From Ziziphus jujuba (taxonomy: Eukaryota > Streptophyta > Magnoliopsida > Rosales > Rhamnaceae), in contig NC_083387.1 of the NCBI RefSeq assembly GCF_031755915.1, positions 2,756,501 to 2,820,500 of the forward strand: a stretch of 64,000 bases of DNA. Reading direction: 5' to 3'. Made by a program: the position numbers and the translations under genes. This document shows positions 24,429 through 36,600 of this stretch, one piece after another; the first letter of the stretch is position 1; each line of letters begins with the position of its first letter. The notes under the pieces were generated by a model. It saw only the letters and a program-made list of their open reading frames with translations. It did no database searches and had not been told where the DNA came from.

Positions 24429-27041
24429 CTACTTGCTTCTGGCTTCAAAAAGAGTGCAACTATGTGACTTCATTTCATAAGCAGCAACTAATCCCACCGT
24501 ATGTTCAACGACGGGCTCACCATCAGTTGAGAAGAAACCTGGGAATGGAAGAGCCGTGTCTACAAGTCGGTGCCATTCCATGCCTTTTGGGGGTGGGGGT
24601 AGAATAACACTCTCTTTATGATGAGCTGCATTGAATGCAATAAACAGATCACCCTTTTGATCAGAAGACAATTCGGAGGTTAATTTGTTCCCAAGTTTGT
24701 CTTCATCAACTTTCAACCTCATGGCAAGGAATTTGCAAGATGGGTCTTCCCATCTTGGCAGAGATTGATCACTACCATACCAGTCAATGTTTTCTTCTTT
24801 CAAGAAGTTCCTCTTCTGAAGAAGGTCACATCTCTGCGTCCTCAATGAATTCAAAAAGGAGATGAATTGTGTAGTCTGAATACCAAAACCTGTTCTTAGA
24901 GCCTTCCAATCAAAAGATTTTCTGTCATCATATGAAGGAGAAGCACTAGAAGATTGTCCGCACTCGTCTCCCATATTAAGAACGGGCACACCTAGCGAAA
25001 CATGCAGAACAAAGAGAAAATTACGAATTTGTTTAAGTCGTCTCTCGAGTACAGCAGTTTTGTTTGTAGGACCTTCTTCCCCACAATTCCAACTTAATTC
25101 TGAAGCCAACTCATCACCACTGAAGCTGACAAGGTCTACAAGAGGAAGTCCAGAGTTTCTGGCAATGAAATTGAAAGAGTATGCTGGGCCACGTCCCCCT
25201 GAAAAGATGTCCCCACTCCCACAAAGTCTAGTAGCAAGGTCACTAAGAAGCCCCTCACCCCTCAAGAAGTTTCTAACATCATAACAAAATTTTGCATTCA
25301 TTTCTGCCCATCTCTTCCAATGAGGAAAACGAGTTTCTTTTGGTACCATGTCATGAGGATCCCAACAGTCTGCTATGTTCTTGGTATTTGAGAGTAGCGG
25401 ATCAAAAGCAATTGCTTCAACCAAAGGAGGGCGAGAAAGTTTTTCTCCATAGAACCCTCGCAACAAATAGGATGCATTAATGAAACAAAAACCATCAATG
25501 TGAAACTCAGTTACCCAGTGTCGAAGACTATCTAAAATCATCTGTTGCACAATGGGATAGTTAGAATTTAAAGCACTTTTGTGGACCAAATCCACAGCCC
25601 CATTGGCATAGTAATAAGATTCATCATCGATTCCATGAAGTGATTCATTGTCAGCAGTATGGGTGAATACAACTTCCAGCAAAACCTCTATTCCATTTGC
25701 ATGCAATTTCTTTACCATATCCTTCATTGAGTTGATAGCAGATACCGGGCCACCAGAAGGTCCATAGAGGTTCGTTGGTGAAAAGAAATGACATGGAAAA
25801 TATGGCCCTTTTGTCTCATCGAATGGGAAAACTGGCTCTAATAAAACAGCATTCACGCCCAAGTCCTTCAAATGCTCCAACTTCTCAATCAAACCAGAGA
25901 AGGTCCCTGCAATATCAGAAGGTAACCCACTAGACTTGTGCTCTGTAAAACGCTTAGTGTTTAATCGATAAACTACTAGTTTCTCCAGTGGTAAGTTGGG
26001 ATGAATATCATCATTCCAGTCAAAATCAGGTTCCTTGCATAATTGTCCAAGGTACTTCAGCCCATTTCCATGTTTACTAGAAGTAGAATTCCCAATGATC
26101 TTAGCATATGGATCCAGAAGTATATGTCCATCCAATGAATCTTTATTTTTCTGCAGATGGGTCCCCTTGAATCGATAACCATAGCTCACAAAATTCCAGG
26201 CACTTTCGAAGGAGGCATGCCAAATATCACCTGATCGATTGACATAAGGATCTAGATCAAGCTCCAAAGCAGGATCATCAACCGTAGTGTCATCATACAA
26301 GCATAAAACCACACTTTCTGCATTTCTTGAAAAAATGGCGAAATTCATTGAACCATCACTTGAAAAGGAAAGACCTAGTGGGCTCGGATGGCCTGAATCA
26401 AAACCAACAGGTACAACAAAATTTGTCTTCCTATGACTTCGTATCTGTAAGCCACTAGAATTGGCATCTACCAAAGATTTAAAAAGAAAAGAGAGATAGA
26501 CGGGTATTCCTTTGGCCTCGAAATCCAACTGAATAGAAAACCTGCCAAAAGAAATCTTCGAAAACGGAGTGTCGACAGACGTGAAACTGGATGAATCATC
26601 TCTGTACATGCCCCAGTTAAGTACCAGTCTATCATCATTACCAGAAAGTGGCAAGGATGAAATTTCAACATAGACTGCATAATTAACATTTCTCTTCCTG
26701 ACAGACACATTCACTAAACCACCAATTTCTGTCCTGAAAAGATAGGATGATACCTTATCAGGGTCTTCAACTTGAGTATTTGCTGAGAATCTCTGTTCAA
26801 CTGGCTCAACCGAAACTTGTGATCTAGCATACACTTCCACATTCAAATTCCTGGGATAAGTTCTTGCAATTTGTCGTGCAACTTCTCCACAGAATAGCTT
26901 TCTTTCATCCATTTTATCAAATCTGTTAATAATTCTATTTATGCATACAATACGACTGAAATGTTTTGTCTTAGATGATCTAGAGCCTCCACGATTCAAA
27001 CGGCAAGACTGTATTGCAAGTGATGTTACAAGAGTTGCCAT
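24429..27041 (-). CDS. ISA2: Isoamylase 2 (ISA2), non-catalytic debranching-enzyme subunit, chloroplast
   Basis: A single 870-aa reading frame without introns, as in other plant ISA2 genes. The N-terminus is a Ser/Arg-rich transit peptide; a CBM48-like region (around GHPSPLGLSFSSDGSMNFAIFS) precedes a GH13 barrel. The catalytic triad of isoamylases is gone: the nucleophile position in DGFCFINAS is Ile521, the acid/base Glu is Asp558 (ADCWD), and the third Asp, normally in a His-Asp pair, is Ser630 (ARNSG). This is the known state of ISA2, which partners catalytic ISA1 in a hetero-multimer that trims branches during amylopectin synthesis in the stroma. The start is the first ATG of the open frame and gives a plausible transit peptide. 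A 5' UTR intron is likely (27135-27616). Confidence 0.93.
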   Translation of the reverse strand: MATLVTSLAIQSCRLNRGGSRSSKTKHFSRIVCINRIINRFDKMDERKLFCGEVARQIARTYPRNLNVEVYARSQVSVEPVEQRFSANTQVEDPDKVSSYLFRTEIGGLVNVSVRKRNVNYAVYVEISSLPLSGNDDRLVLNWGMYRDDSSSFTSVDTPFSKISFGRFSIQLDFEAKGIPVYLSFLFKSLVDANSSGLQIRSHRKTNFVVPVGFDSGHPSPLGLSFSSDGSMNFAIFSRNAESVVLCLYDDTTVDDPALELDLDPYVNRSGDIWHASFESAWNFVSYGYRFKGTHLQKNKDSLDGHILLDPYAKIIGNSTSSKHGNGLKYLGQLCKEPDFDWNDDIHPNLPLEKLVVYRLNTKRFTEHKSSGLPSDIAGTFSGLIEKLEHLKDLGVNAVLLEPVFPFDETKGPYFPCHFFSPTNLYGPSGGPVSAINSMKDMVKKLHANGIEVLLEVVFTHTADNESLHGIDDESYYYANGAVDLVHKSALNSNYPIVQQMILDSLRHWVTEFHIDGFCFINASYLLRGFYGEKLSRPPLVEAIAFDPLLSNTKNIADCWDPHDMVPKETRFPHWKRWAEMNAKFCYDVRNFLRGEGLLSDLATRLCGSGDIFSGGRGPAYSFNFIARNSGLPLVDLVSFSGDELASELSWNCGEEGPTNKTAVLERRLKQIRNFLFVLHVSLGVPVLNMGDECGQSSSASPSYDDRKSFDWKALRTGFGIQTTQFISFLNSLRTQRCDLLQKRNFLKEENIDWYGSDQSLPRWEDPSCKFLAMRLKVDEDKLGNKLTSELSSDQKGDLFIAFNAAHHKESVILPPPPKGMEWHRLVDTALPFPGFFSTDGEPVVEHTVGLVAAYEMKSHSCTLFEARSK

Positions 27042-27920
27042 GTTCAGTCACAAAATAAGATAATCCAAAAACCAGAGAAGAATGAAACCCTTTGCCAAGC
27101 AAGAGGATCTTCCTACTGAACTGGAAATACTTTTCTGTTTCCACAAACAAAATAATAACTTTTCATTAATTCTAGACGTAACCAATTTACACGTTGAACC
27201 ATCAGCAAGTTAGATTATCTTTAAAAATAAAAATAAAAATAATAAAAAATAAAAAATAAAAAATCTTGAGAAAATTAATACAGCATTGAAGTGGCAAACA
27301 AGTAAATACCAGTCTCATAAAAACATCGTTATCATCAAGATTAATAAGTTTGGACAATGTCAAGAATATGCAAATTGAGTTTCCTGAAAACGCACTCATT
27401 TAAATAAGCTGTACATGAGATGATGAAACAAATAAAACAAAAGAAAACCCAATTGACAACATGTACATGGCTGATCATCATTCAGACAAAGCTTACAATT
27501 ACCTAACCAAATTTCAAAAGCTTCAACGGCTAAGCTAAAATTCCCTGTTGAAAGAAGAATATAATAAAATAAAAATAAAATAAATCAGAAACAACAAAGT
27601 GAGGCAGGGAACTTACACCATCGGATTGGGATGAGTAAGAGAAGCTGAAAAAACCATCAGACTGGTATTCATTATTAGATTAGATGATGAGAACGACAAT
27701 GAGAGACCCCAGAAAAAGTTGAGAAGAAGACAGAGGAGAGTGGAAGTAAACAGCAGAGGGAGTGAGAGCTTGGGTGTGTCGTTTTGTTATCGCATTCTAA
27801 TGGCCGCACAACGCAGCGAAGCTGATCGAGATTGAAGAGCTCTGATTCGAAAGTGGATCTTTGGCGTTCCTTCATTGTGCTTCGCGCCCACATGACGAAG
27901 ACCATGGGGTTCATCACTCT
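27042..27920 (-). promoter_or_regulatory. ISA2 5' UTR, probable leader intron and promoter
   Basis: On the minus strand a strong donor (GGT|GTAAGT at 27616) and an acceptor after GTTTGTGGAAACAG (27135) define a likely 482-base leader intron. The GC-richer block 27650-27920 is the presumed first exon and core promoter. Inferred from consensus only. Confidence 0.45.
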
Positions 27921-28515
27921 TGACCGTCCGATCTTAAACTAGATTCAAACCTTTTTCTTATGATAGCGGAACAAGTAGTACTACAGTTCTAAATTCTTAT
28001 TTTGTCAAAAAACGATATTATGGTTTTCGAGATGTATCTTAGAAAAATTTTATTCCGGACCTTATCCTTTTGAATTGAATTTCTAATTTAAAGATAAGAG
28101 GAATTGGTATCCACTTGTCAAAGTTATTACTTAAGAAAATAATAATAAGAGAATTCTTCGCCTTTTTACTCATTGTTAATACGACTTTGATTTTAGCGGG
28201 TTTGTATATTATTTTTAGTAAATTTTTACTATTTAATGAATTTTCACTAGGACTGACCATGTCAATAATTCAATATATATGGAAAAAGCTTACTCCTTTT
28301 TTACTCACATTTATTTTAATAGAAAATCTATAAATATAAATGCAAGCAAAAACAAAACTACATGTACATTTGAGTAGGAGGATAGCAGTTACTGTCTTAC
28401 ATGTATATTTTTTTCCCTATATTAAACAGAAAAAAAAAAAAAAAAAACTATAAAAATACAGAGAATGAGTAGGAAACATTGAATCAACAGGTTGATGCAA
28501 AATGCAATGGCAGTT
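27921..28515. other. Spacer between ISA2 promoter and OSCA1 3' end
   Basis: AT-rich, with an A run near 28430-28446 in the likely OSCA1 3' UTR. A 72-codon hydrophobic plus-strand frame (28115-28333) is low-complexity and not supported. Confidence 0.55.
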
Positions 28516-31500
28516 CTAAGTCTTGGAAGCACCAGCTTCTGAGCTGGCTTCACTATCCCGATTAGAGTTCCTCTTTGTGGGCACTAGCGGATTGCTCTCT
28601 TCTTCATCAATGACCACGGGTCTTTCCATCTGTCCATCCTTGAACACCGGATGTACATAAACATCCTTGAGATAGGCTCTCAGATCCAGGTTTGGCTCTG
28701 TAGCTCGTTCAAGTGTATCCTTTACCATTGCATCCTGCCACCGAATATCATATTCAGATTTTCCCACAGAAAATATATTGCAGGAAACTTTTCTTATCAG
28801 CTTCATTTTCCAAGAAAGAAAACAGACATCTTGAATCAGGTGTATTATTTGAAATAATAGAGACCATCTCACCATTAGATGACACATCCCATAAATCAAT
28901 ATTCACAAAACTAAACTGAATAGAATAATTCTTTTTGCTTTATGTTTTCTGTACTAACCTGTAGCGAAAGCTTCTTGAATGCTGATTCGAAACGCCCCTT
29001 ACAGAATATAAAGAACCAGATTGTCAAAATAGGTTGTACAACAAGTATTATTGATGATTTTTTAACATCTTTTGTGCTAAACAATCCCATTAGAAGAATT
29101 TGAGCTATAACCAAGCCAATAATTAAACGGCGATGCACATCTGGCCAGAAGGCTGCTGCACTCTCATATTTCTGGTCATAAACATTGATAATCTGGCAAA
29201 AAAAGGTTGAAAAGACCAGAAAAAGAAAAAGAAAAAAAAAAAGATTTGGGAAGAAATTAGAAAAGCTGTCCAACTAGCATAACAAGATACATTCTTATAA
29301 ATAAATAAATAAATAAAAAGCATTAACAAAATACATTGAATATATGAAAATGAAGTACTGTGTGAAACTTTGTCAAAAGCAGAGAGCAAGTCTCGCCGTG
29401 AAAATTTTGATTTAAGACCAGAAGATAGAAAAGCTGTCTTATATCTTTTCCAGAAAAAGGTATAGATTAGATAGGGCAATGGCTTAATATTAGCCATATA
29501 AATCGAACTGCTTGAAGAAACTGATTCTTTGATTTTCAAACGGGACAGGGTCGAAAATCCAAATTGCTTTAGATGCTGCTATTTGGTGACCAAAAGCTTG
29601 ACGTTCATGTCAAACATTATGCAATGTTACAGTTACAGCTAATATTAATCCTGCTCCATGTTTCTTTTCCATCCCCTCATCCCACCTACTTGTTTCATAT
29701 GTTAAGACTTAGAACAATAAAGATGACCATTCATTTAGATAAAGCAGTACATGATGTACCTGATGGCGAAAAATCATGTAGGCAAAAGCAAAGAAGACCA
29801 CAATAAAAGGAAGAAGTACAGGTGTTACGACAGAGTAAACAAGTCCCAGCAGAAAATATAACTGAATCCTAGGTTCTGACGTGGCAAAGTCCAAACTACC
29901 AGGATCCATTGCCTGCTCTCTATCTTGTTCTGTCTTAACCAAAAATGTGTTCTTAAGGTGGAAAATAATTAATGGAACCATTCTCAGAATCTCTGCGGCA
30001 ATTCCAGCCCAACCATCAACCATTATATAAGTGATGAAGAATGTGGCTTTCATTGGGATGGACACACCGATGGTTTTTGTGAATCTGTAAGAGCAGCAGA
30101 CTTTTCCTGTCAGAATATCTCATCATTAATAGACAAGTTTGGAATATCAAATATATTTGATACAGATATAAACATGTTATCAACCTTGTTCACAAGAAAA
30201 GGAACCAGAAAGAAACAGAGGAATTACAAGTACAGACAATACTATTTCAAACCAAAAAAATATTATTTCCACATTATCATAAACAAAACGGCTTCTGTAC
30301 AGATAGCACTCTGAATCTTTTAACCAAAAAAAAAAAAAATTAAAATAGAAACCTTCCTGCTGAATTCAGATTTTCCTGTCTTCAAGGTCTAATGTGTATG
30401 TTCAATTTAACAACTTGATCAACAATATTAAGCTCAAAACTTTGTGCATGTTCTGAGCTCAAGATATACCACAAAATATTTCTATTTGCTGTGACTTTTA
30501 ACAAATGAGTTATGTAAACTGGAGAATGGAAAGAGTTATGCATACTTACTGTCCTGAGGACTCATGAATAAACTTGTGAAGCTGCTGAAATGCTGTTCCC
30601 GCAATAATGCTTCCAAGAAACACATTGACAAGTATGAAAAAATAATACTTCTGAGCTGATTTCCTCTCCAGAGCTGAGATTGATGTAAAGCCTTCTATTT
30701 TTGACATAGTCATGAGGAGTGTTGGAAGTAGAATAAGGAATATCTTTAATGCTATACCCGGAAGAAATCCTTGGATAAAAGACTTGATAACCTTCCTGCA
30801 ACAGGAATTTCCAGAGTACGATAATTCAATTTTTAGTTCATAACTAAGACCAGGACATTTTTACTAGATGCAATTATTAGATAATTATATTTTTTACCAT
30901 AATTCAGCAAACGATTTAGAATACACAGTATAACCCTCAATTATTAACATACGTGCTCTTCTTTCTCTTGTGATTTTTTTGCTGCTTCTTTTCTCTTTCA
31001 TAAGACAAATCATGATACGGACAATAAGTAGGGCATGAACTCATAATTGCAGCAACAAGCTTAAGTGATATAGTGCCTTATATCATAGAACTAGTTCTAT
31101 CTAGGTAATTCCCGACCTTACACAATGTGAAAATGATATTTACACATAGCAACTATAAAATTAAAAATGTAGCATTACTAACACACAACTGAAGTAGGTT
31201 TTAAGAATCACAGGATTAGATACAATTCAATAACAAAAAGTAGCCGAGCATACTGAAAGGAAATATTCAACTAAAAGAATGCAGAAGAAACTCACTTTTC
31301 TATTATTGGCTTCAAGAAACGAACATTTTTCTCAATTCCCTCAATATTGGCCATAGATTGAACAAAGGCTATTGGAATCATAAAGAAGAAAATGAGGAAA
31401 AAAACAGAAACAGCAATAAGAAGTCTTCGCACTGCTAGTGAAACATATGGAATTGAAAGATTATCCCAAAAGACGTCACGTGGCTCAGGAGCCCACTCTG

Positions 31501-34246
31501 TCAACCAGATTGTAGGATTATTTGATTGCTGAGTTTGAGCACAAATTGCTGCTCCCCATCGCGTTTTAAATGAAACAAACGCTGCTGGCACTACAGCATT
31601 GGGATCACTTATTACTTTTTCTCTTTCTTCCTCTTCCTGTGAGAAGTTATGTCATTAGGCTATTCACGAAACGACATAATGAACCAATCTATTATCTATT
31701 ACCAATCTATTCTCTATTAGTTTTCCTTATTTTATACAAAAGGAAAGATAAGGAAAATTTGCATACAGGAAGGAGTATCAAAGCCAGACAAAATTAATAG
31801 CGTTTTAACTGAGCCTGAATTTTGTGTACATGACAGAAATAGAATTGTTTCAATTACCAGCAACTTCTCATCATTGCTTGAAAATGACTATTTCAAACAG
31901 CAAACAAATTGTGGTTCTGGAGAAGTTTATCTTTTCCACTAAAGATAATATTTTCCCATTAAAATTTATGTTGACCTTAAGAACCATTTCCAATGACATT
32001 AAACAGTCACTTTCTTTTAAAAACTACAATTGTAATCACAGCAAAGTTAAAAAAAATTGTAAACAAGAAAGGTCTTCAAGACAAATTTGACACACATGCT
32101 ACAAAGAGCTGATACTTACTTGTTGGGACAATTTCTCAAGCTCCGCAGTATAATAATCAATTGCATCCACCTCCTTCCCCAAGAGGCCATAGAAACCTGT
32201 CTATAAATAATGTGACATGAGAAATAAACTCAGATAGCGTAGATGCTAATGAACAAAATTCAATAACAGAAATATTTACAAAAACAGGAAACAACTCAGG
32301 TTATCATGTAAAGAAACCTTTGTAATAGGCCTGTTTGTAGGATTTCTCTCATGCTTATTTTGATAGTAGACAAGCCAATTTTGCAAACTCTTCTTCTTTG
32401 CAACCACCTTTGCAAGTTTATTCGCATTGTATACAACCTACAGGTATTGGAGAGAGAAAAAAAAAAAGAAGGCACAGTTTTGGTAAAACTTCAATCTATA
32501 AATTTATCGTAGCTACAACAAATGGATGATATTTTTATTTCCAATCCAATGCGTGACTCCTGAAGTGAACTTTCACCCTATTCACAAGTCCATATATGTA
32601 TCTTAACGTCAGTCCATTATATTGTCTTTCATTATTTTGTGGCACTATTTCTTGTTTACCTCACCAGTCAAACCAAATAATTAGCAAAACTTGATGTAGA
32701 GTTCCATACTTGATGCATTAGATAATGATCGGGATGATTGACACAAAAGAAATGTTCAACATGCTCACTGATTGATTCATCTGGATCTGGGGGAATGTTC
32801 ATTACAAGAACCTGTGAAAAACAAATAAAAAGCAGATTGCTAAATATATATGCACAAATACCTACTAATATAATCATAACCATTATCAGATAAAGGTCAG
32901 ATTGTTGTCTAAGTTTTGATAGCTTCTAAAGTTTCCAGATTAAAAGGATATAGTCACAAATCCTTATAAGAAAAAAAGGCTGACTCGCGACTGTTAAAAA
33001 TTTTTATCCTTGCCAATTAAAATTTGACGCGTGTCGATTTCTGTGGAAACGAGTGTCTCATTGGTGGATTTTGAAATCCCAGTATAGCCCGTCAAACGAA
33101 AAAAAAAAAAAAAAAAAAAAAAAGAAAAAAGAAGAAAAAATAAACACTGGGAAACCAGCACAGACCATAAGCTAGATAACCTCACCGTAAATTGATCTGG
33201 ACGACGCTTTTCAGATGCTAAATATCGAAGTCTCATAGAAGCAATCGTCTTATACTCATGGTATAATGCATAACATGTCCAAAATGAGAAGACATATGAC
33301 ATTGCTAAATGAACCCAAAACCTGCCAATAGCATAATAATGTTTAGTTACCATGAATTATGAAATACAGCAATGTACACTAATTACCTCAGAAGACAAAG
33401 TAACCAGGTGCCAAGAAAAAGCAACAAAATGTGGGCGATATTTCTTCAACATGATATAATGAGGCATGTCATAAATAGCAGGTAGAATATTAAAAATGCT
33501 TTAAAAAGGAGGACAGGGTAAACAGCTCAATTTAAAAAGATAGACCTTCTTACCTATTTGATCCTGGTTGAACATTTGAGATTGAAAGCCTGTCAATATT
33601 GCTGAACGTTAAATCCTTAATCCCGTCCAATGTATTCCCACTCCAATTAACGGGAACCAAAACAACAAGAGCAAGGAATGTTATGGGGACGAATATTTTC
33701 AAGCTGCGGATGAGCATCATTAGATGATCAGATGATGGACCAGGTGCTGAAAATATAAGGTAAGCAACAGTGCATATCTTTAACAGGTGAAATGTCTCTA
33801 TTTGTGTCGAATCAAAGTAAAAACGTATTGGTGGAAGTGGAAATGAACAAGTAGACTTACTTGGTCTTGAGCAGATACAAAGATAGATTATAGAGATTCA
33901 AGTATGAAACCAACCGTATCCTAACAACTTACCCAAGTAGGTAAATCCGGATATAAACAGCAGAATCAAGCCCTGCATGATCAGTAAGCTCAGGTTCGGG
34001 CATACTCAATGCTGCTGGCATCCAATTTAAGAATTTTATATACGTTTTCCAGTCCAAATTAACAAAATTTCCCACCATTGCTCCAGAGCGTGTTGGGCTT
34101 CCTCTAAGCCCTTTAAGATACCATTTGGGGAAGTACACTCTATCATTGATTGGTTGGAGTCGCAATATGGCAAAAGCCACAAGGAATCCAAATGCAGACA
34201 ATAAATTTATAGCTGCAGAAACACAAATATCTTGAAGAGTGGCCAT
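28516..34246 (-). CDS. OSCA1: OSCA1-clade hyperosmolality-gated/mechanosensitive calcium channel (CSC1-like)
   Basis: Eleven coding exons, transcript order: 34246-33933, 33703-33554, 33321-33186, 32811-32710, 32437-32318, 32200-32120, 31636-31296, 30795-30550, 30084-29760, 29192-28959 and 28734-28516 (755 aa, family usual about 770). All junctions are GT-AG and in phase. The N-terminal late-exocytosis domain starts with helix MATLQDICVSAAINLLSAF. The cytosolic RRM-like loop includes LVMNIPPDPDESISEHVEHFF and KTGFYGLLGKEVDAIDYYTA. The RSN1/DUF221 membrane core holds IPYVSLAVRR, FIQGFLPGIALKIFLILLP and MKATFFITYIMVDGWAG. The C-terminus (DAMVKDTLERATEPNLDLR) resembles OSCA1.1-1.4. OSCA channels form dimeric plasma-membrane pores that pass Ca2+ upon osmotic or mechanical stress. 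The orthologue within OSCA1 is not resolved. Confidence 0.93.
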
Positions 34247-34267
34247 CTTTTTGCCTTGTCGATCCTC

Positions 34268-34817
34268 CTGAATTTAGACTGAAACAACAAGTGAGAACAT
34301 CTTAGTTTCTGATAACAATGTGCCTAAAACTTCAAAAAAGAGTATTATGTCTGTTTATGCCAGTTTCATCGTACAATCAAATTACGAATTCCCTTTTTTA
34401 GTCTTTTAGAACACATAAGAAATAACAGTGGGACTGCCATCAGATTTCACAATTATGAAGAATTTTCTAACCACGAATCCTTAAAACTGATAATGCTCAA
34501 ATGTAATTGGGTTCAAAAATTAGGAGGAAGCAAATATAATTGATGTTTACTAAAAATCAACCTGTTAGAAAATTAATTATGACCGAAATGAAATAGCTGT
34601 GATTATATTATCATCGACCAAAAACTGCATTTCAAGCCAAAAAAAAATAAAATAAAATAAATCCAATAAAATCCGATCTGATATGCCCCCGACATAAATT
34701 TTAAATATATTCTAATAGGAATAAAAGGATTATATGAGCAATTGAAACAGTTCCAGAAACTCCATCTAATTATTCAGGGTTATAAACATGAATGGAAATC
34801 CCAAATTTCCTCAAAAC
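34268..34817 (-). other. Probable 5' UTR intron of OSCA1 gene
   Basis: Minus strand: donor CAG|GTTTTGAGG (34817) and acceptor CTAAATTCAG (34268), leaving 21 leader bases before the ATG at 34246. The upstream leader exon would lie around 34818-35050. Predicted from consensus; no transcript evidence. Confidence 0.5.
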
Positions 34818-35267
34818 CTGATTGTCAGTGAAGAATAGAGAGCGATTAATGGAGGACGATTACATTTACCTACGTGTATGTACCTCAGGTGGTGAGTTTG
34901 GATTCGGTGGAAGTAAATTTTGGAACAGAAGAAGACGGCGTTAGGGTTTGAATTTGCTTGCGATTTGATGATCAACATTTTGCGGAGTGACATGCATTCT
35001 GAAAAACCGAATGGCGGCATGGAGCTCGGAGGTGTACTTGGTCCCGCTGTACTCGCGCTGGAACGTTACCGGGATTTTTTGAATCTTTTTCTATTACCAA
35101 TTTGCCCCTCCTCTATTTTTATTTTCAACTTATTATTGTTATTATTATAATTATATATTTCGTTGGTGCTTAATTATATATTTTGTTGGTGCTTATTATT
35201 GTTATTATTTAAAATATTATGGATTTCGTTTTTATTTTATTTTTATAATCTTGCAAGTAATTTCCCT

Positions 35268-35966
35268 TAGCATCAAGTGAAATGCAAATAAATATCTTAG
35301 AATATCTCTAATGAAGTAACAGATTAATACGTATATAAACTGACTTGCAATTTAAATATTTTTTATATAGGTTTATACATTTTAGTAAACATATATAAAT
35401 AAAAATTATGATAAATCTTCAATTAGTGTCTAAAATATGATTGGACCATTCAATCACCTACTATACTTGAGAAACTATAAAACTCCTAATCTTTCTATTT
35501 TGTTTTTTTTGTTTTTTTTTTTTTTTTTTTGAGAGAAAAATAAATTCCCTAAGAAGCAAAAAGATTGATCACATCAGCTTATAAAACAAATGATAACCAA
35601 TTAGGACACTCTTCCATAATGTAGACTACTGCTTCCCCAAACTTCCCTGAGCATTAAGTGAAATGCAAACGAATGTCTTAAAATATTTCTAATGAAGTAC
35701 ACAACACATCAATACATACATAAACTGGCTTTTTTTTTTTTTTTTTTTTGGTGAATAATACATAAACTGGCTTGCAGTTTAATTTTACACACATATATAT
35801 AGGTTTTTACATTTTAGTGAACATATATAAATAAATTTTTATTTGTAAAAAAAAAAAAAAAAGTTGTGATTGATCTTCAATTAGTGTCTGGAATAATATG
35901 ATTGTACCATTCAATCACCTACTAATTCCACTTGAGAAATTATATACTCCCAATATTTCTATTTTC
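35268..35966. repeat. Diverged direct repeat (two copies of about 240-320 bp)
   Basis: Copy A about 35268-35503, copy B about 35645-35966. Shared blocks in the same order: AAGTGAAATGCAAA, TCTAATGAAGTA, ACATTTTAGT.AACATATATA, GATCTTCAATTAGTGTCT (A in copy A differs at one base) and CCATTCAATCACCTACTA. Copy B is longer because it carries extra poly(T) and poly(A) tracts. Confidence 0.8.
35716..35772. mobile_element. Mini retroposition scar: poly(T) insert between 15-bp direct repeats
   Basis: ATACATAAACTGGCT occurs at 35716-35730 and 35758-35772. Between them are 19 T and then GGTGAATA, reading on the minus strand TATTCACC plus A19. Copy A of the surrounding duplication lacks the insert, so it post-dates the duplication. 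Confidence 0.6.
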
Positions 35967-36364
35967 GTTTAATTTAAATAAGGATTATTGGCTCAATTAT
36001 TATTATTTCATAAATTATGAACATAGTTACACTTTAATTTTGAACTTTTTTCTTTTAGTAATTTAGTCCCTAATTTTTATTTTTATTTTATTTTTTTGTA
36101 TATTTTGGTCCTTGAAATATTTTTTAATCTAATTTTTAGCAATTTCAATATATACAACATTTATTATTAAAAAAAAAAACAATGAAATTATAAAATTAGG
36201 CCATTCCACAAAAATTTATATGTTGCATAAAGTACAATGCACATCTTACAATTACTAATAAAGAGACAAAAAACATAGCTTAAAGATTAAAATACATCAA
36301 AAACTAAAATTTAAAAACCAAAGTGCCAAAAAAAAAAAAGAAAATGAGTGGCTAACAAAGCTAA

Positions 36365-36600
36365 TAACTCGTAATACAATTAGACAGAAATATCACTTAC
36401 ACTCCCTTTCCTAATTAACGTCATTTACCCAAAAAAAAAAAAAAAGATCACATACAAAAATAATTCATCACATACAAAAATAATTAACTCGTAATACAAT
36501 TAGATAGAGATAGCACTAACACTCTTTCCTAATTAACATCATTTACAAAAACAAAATAAAAAGGATCATATACAAAAATAATTCATCAATATTATGTCAA
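36365..36600. repeat. 120-bp tandem duplication
   Basis: Copy 1 36365-36484, copy 2 from 36485. Both start TAACTCGTAATACAATTAGA and contain CCTAATTAAC.TCATTTAC and CATACAAAAATAATTCATCA (TATAC in copy 2). About 90% alike, differing mainly in an internal A run. Confidence 0.85.

Noticed and set aside
28115..28333. 72-codon hydrophobic plus-strand frame resembling a membrane peptide
   Set aside because: Low-complexity A/T sequence translated into Ile/Leu/Phe; no initiation context, no family, no flanking gene signals.
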